NCBI GenBank assembly: GCA_937880545.1
Contig: CALFKA010000037.1
Span: 1-5,612, forward strand
From: an uncultured Clostridia bacterium
GTDB taxonomy: Bacteria; Bacillota; Clostridia; Peptostreptococcales; Acidaminobacteraceae
Direction of reading: 5' to 3'
Length of the DNA: 5,612 bases
The notes beneath the pieces are model-generated. The model was given only the letters and a program-made list of their open reading frames with translations, was not told where the DNA came from and ran no database searches. Positions within the stretch are counted from its first letter, which is position 1, and each line of letters begins with the position of its first letter. The position numbers and the translations under genes were made by a program. Of this stretch, positions 5,564-5,612 are shown piece by piece.

Positions 5564-5612
5564 ATGAATGAAGATATACTTGATCAGACAAGGCAACGCC
5601 TGAAACTCTTTT
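5564..5612 (+). CDS. Start of an unidentified gene, cut by the window end
   Basis: Only 16 complete codons are present (MNEDILDQTRQRLKLF), too few to identify the product. The start is well supported: a very strong ribosome site, GGGGGAGG (5551-5558), lies five bases upstream of the ATG. The peptide is hydrophilic and looks helical, with no sign of a signal sequence. It sits 107 bases after the SAP-protein stop, on the same strand, behind a possible extended -10 promoter. Confidence 0.7.
   Translation, partial: MNEDILDQTRQRLKLF

Overview
The window reads as the left edge of an assembled contig from a Gram-positive, Bacillota-type bacterium, possibly Clostridia or Tissierellia. This is inferred from four things: the ileS–rluD–pyrR gene order, strong purine-rich ribosome binding sites, a PyrR that matches the Bacillus protein closely, and a clostridial-style type-2 isoleucyl-tRNA synthetase. 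Base composition of the genes looks close to balanced. I cannot name a genus. The first 35 bases are not biological: they match the 3' part of the Illumina TruSeq/universal adapter, so real sequence begins at about base 36.

Bases 37-4409 hold a tight block of four co-directional genes. They are a 5'-truncated ileS (isoleucyl-tRNA synthetase), an RluD/YlyB-type 23S rRNA pseudouridine synthase, pyrR (pyrimidine regulator / uracil phosphoribosyltransferase), and a 149-residue two-helix membrane protein of unknown function. Consecutive genes overlap by 1 and 10 bases or are separated by 1 base, so one mRNA with coupled translation is likely. The order is that of Bacillus subtilis (ileS–ylyA–lspA–ylyB–pyrR), but ylyA and lspA are missing and no pyrimidine permease follows pyrR. 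The operon promoter, and any T-box leader for ileS, lie upstream of the window. No terminator closes the operon.

Bases 4425-4623 are a self-contained tRNA unit. A near-ideal sigma-70/sigma-A promoter with perfect TTGACA and TATAAT drives a tRNA-Leu with anticodon GAG and an encoded CCA. A small hairpin and then a GAAA-capped hairpin with a T-rich tail, the probable terminator, follow it. Operon transcripts may read through into this unit.

About 290 more bases without a convincing gene come next. Then there is a 180-residue protein with a SAP-type helix-extension-helix motif, preceded by GGAGG and by two mutually exclusive small hairpins. A final gene begins at 5564 behind a strong ribosome binding site and runs off the window after 16 codons.

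Together the first block links translation (charging of tRNA-Ile, rRNA modification) with pyrimidine nucleotide control. The second half carries a tRNA and two genes without assignable roles. I saw no mobile element, CRISPR array, phage gene or toxin-antitoxin pair. I do not think the window holds a clear new multi-gene system. The best leads are the uncharacterised membrane gene in the operon and the SAP-motif protein.
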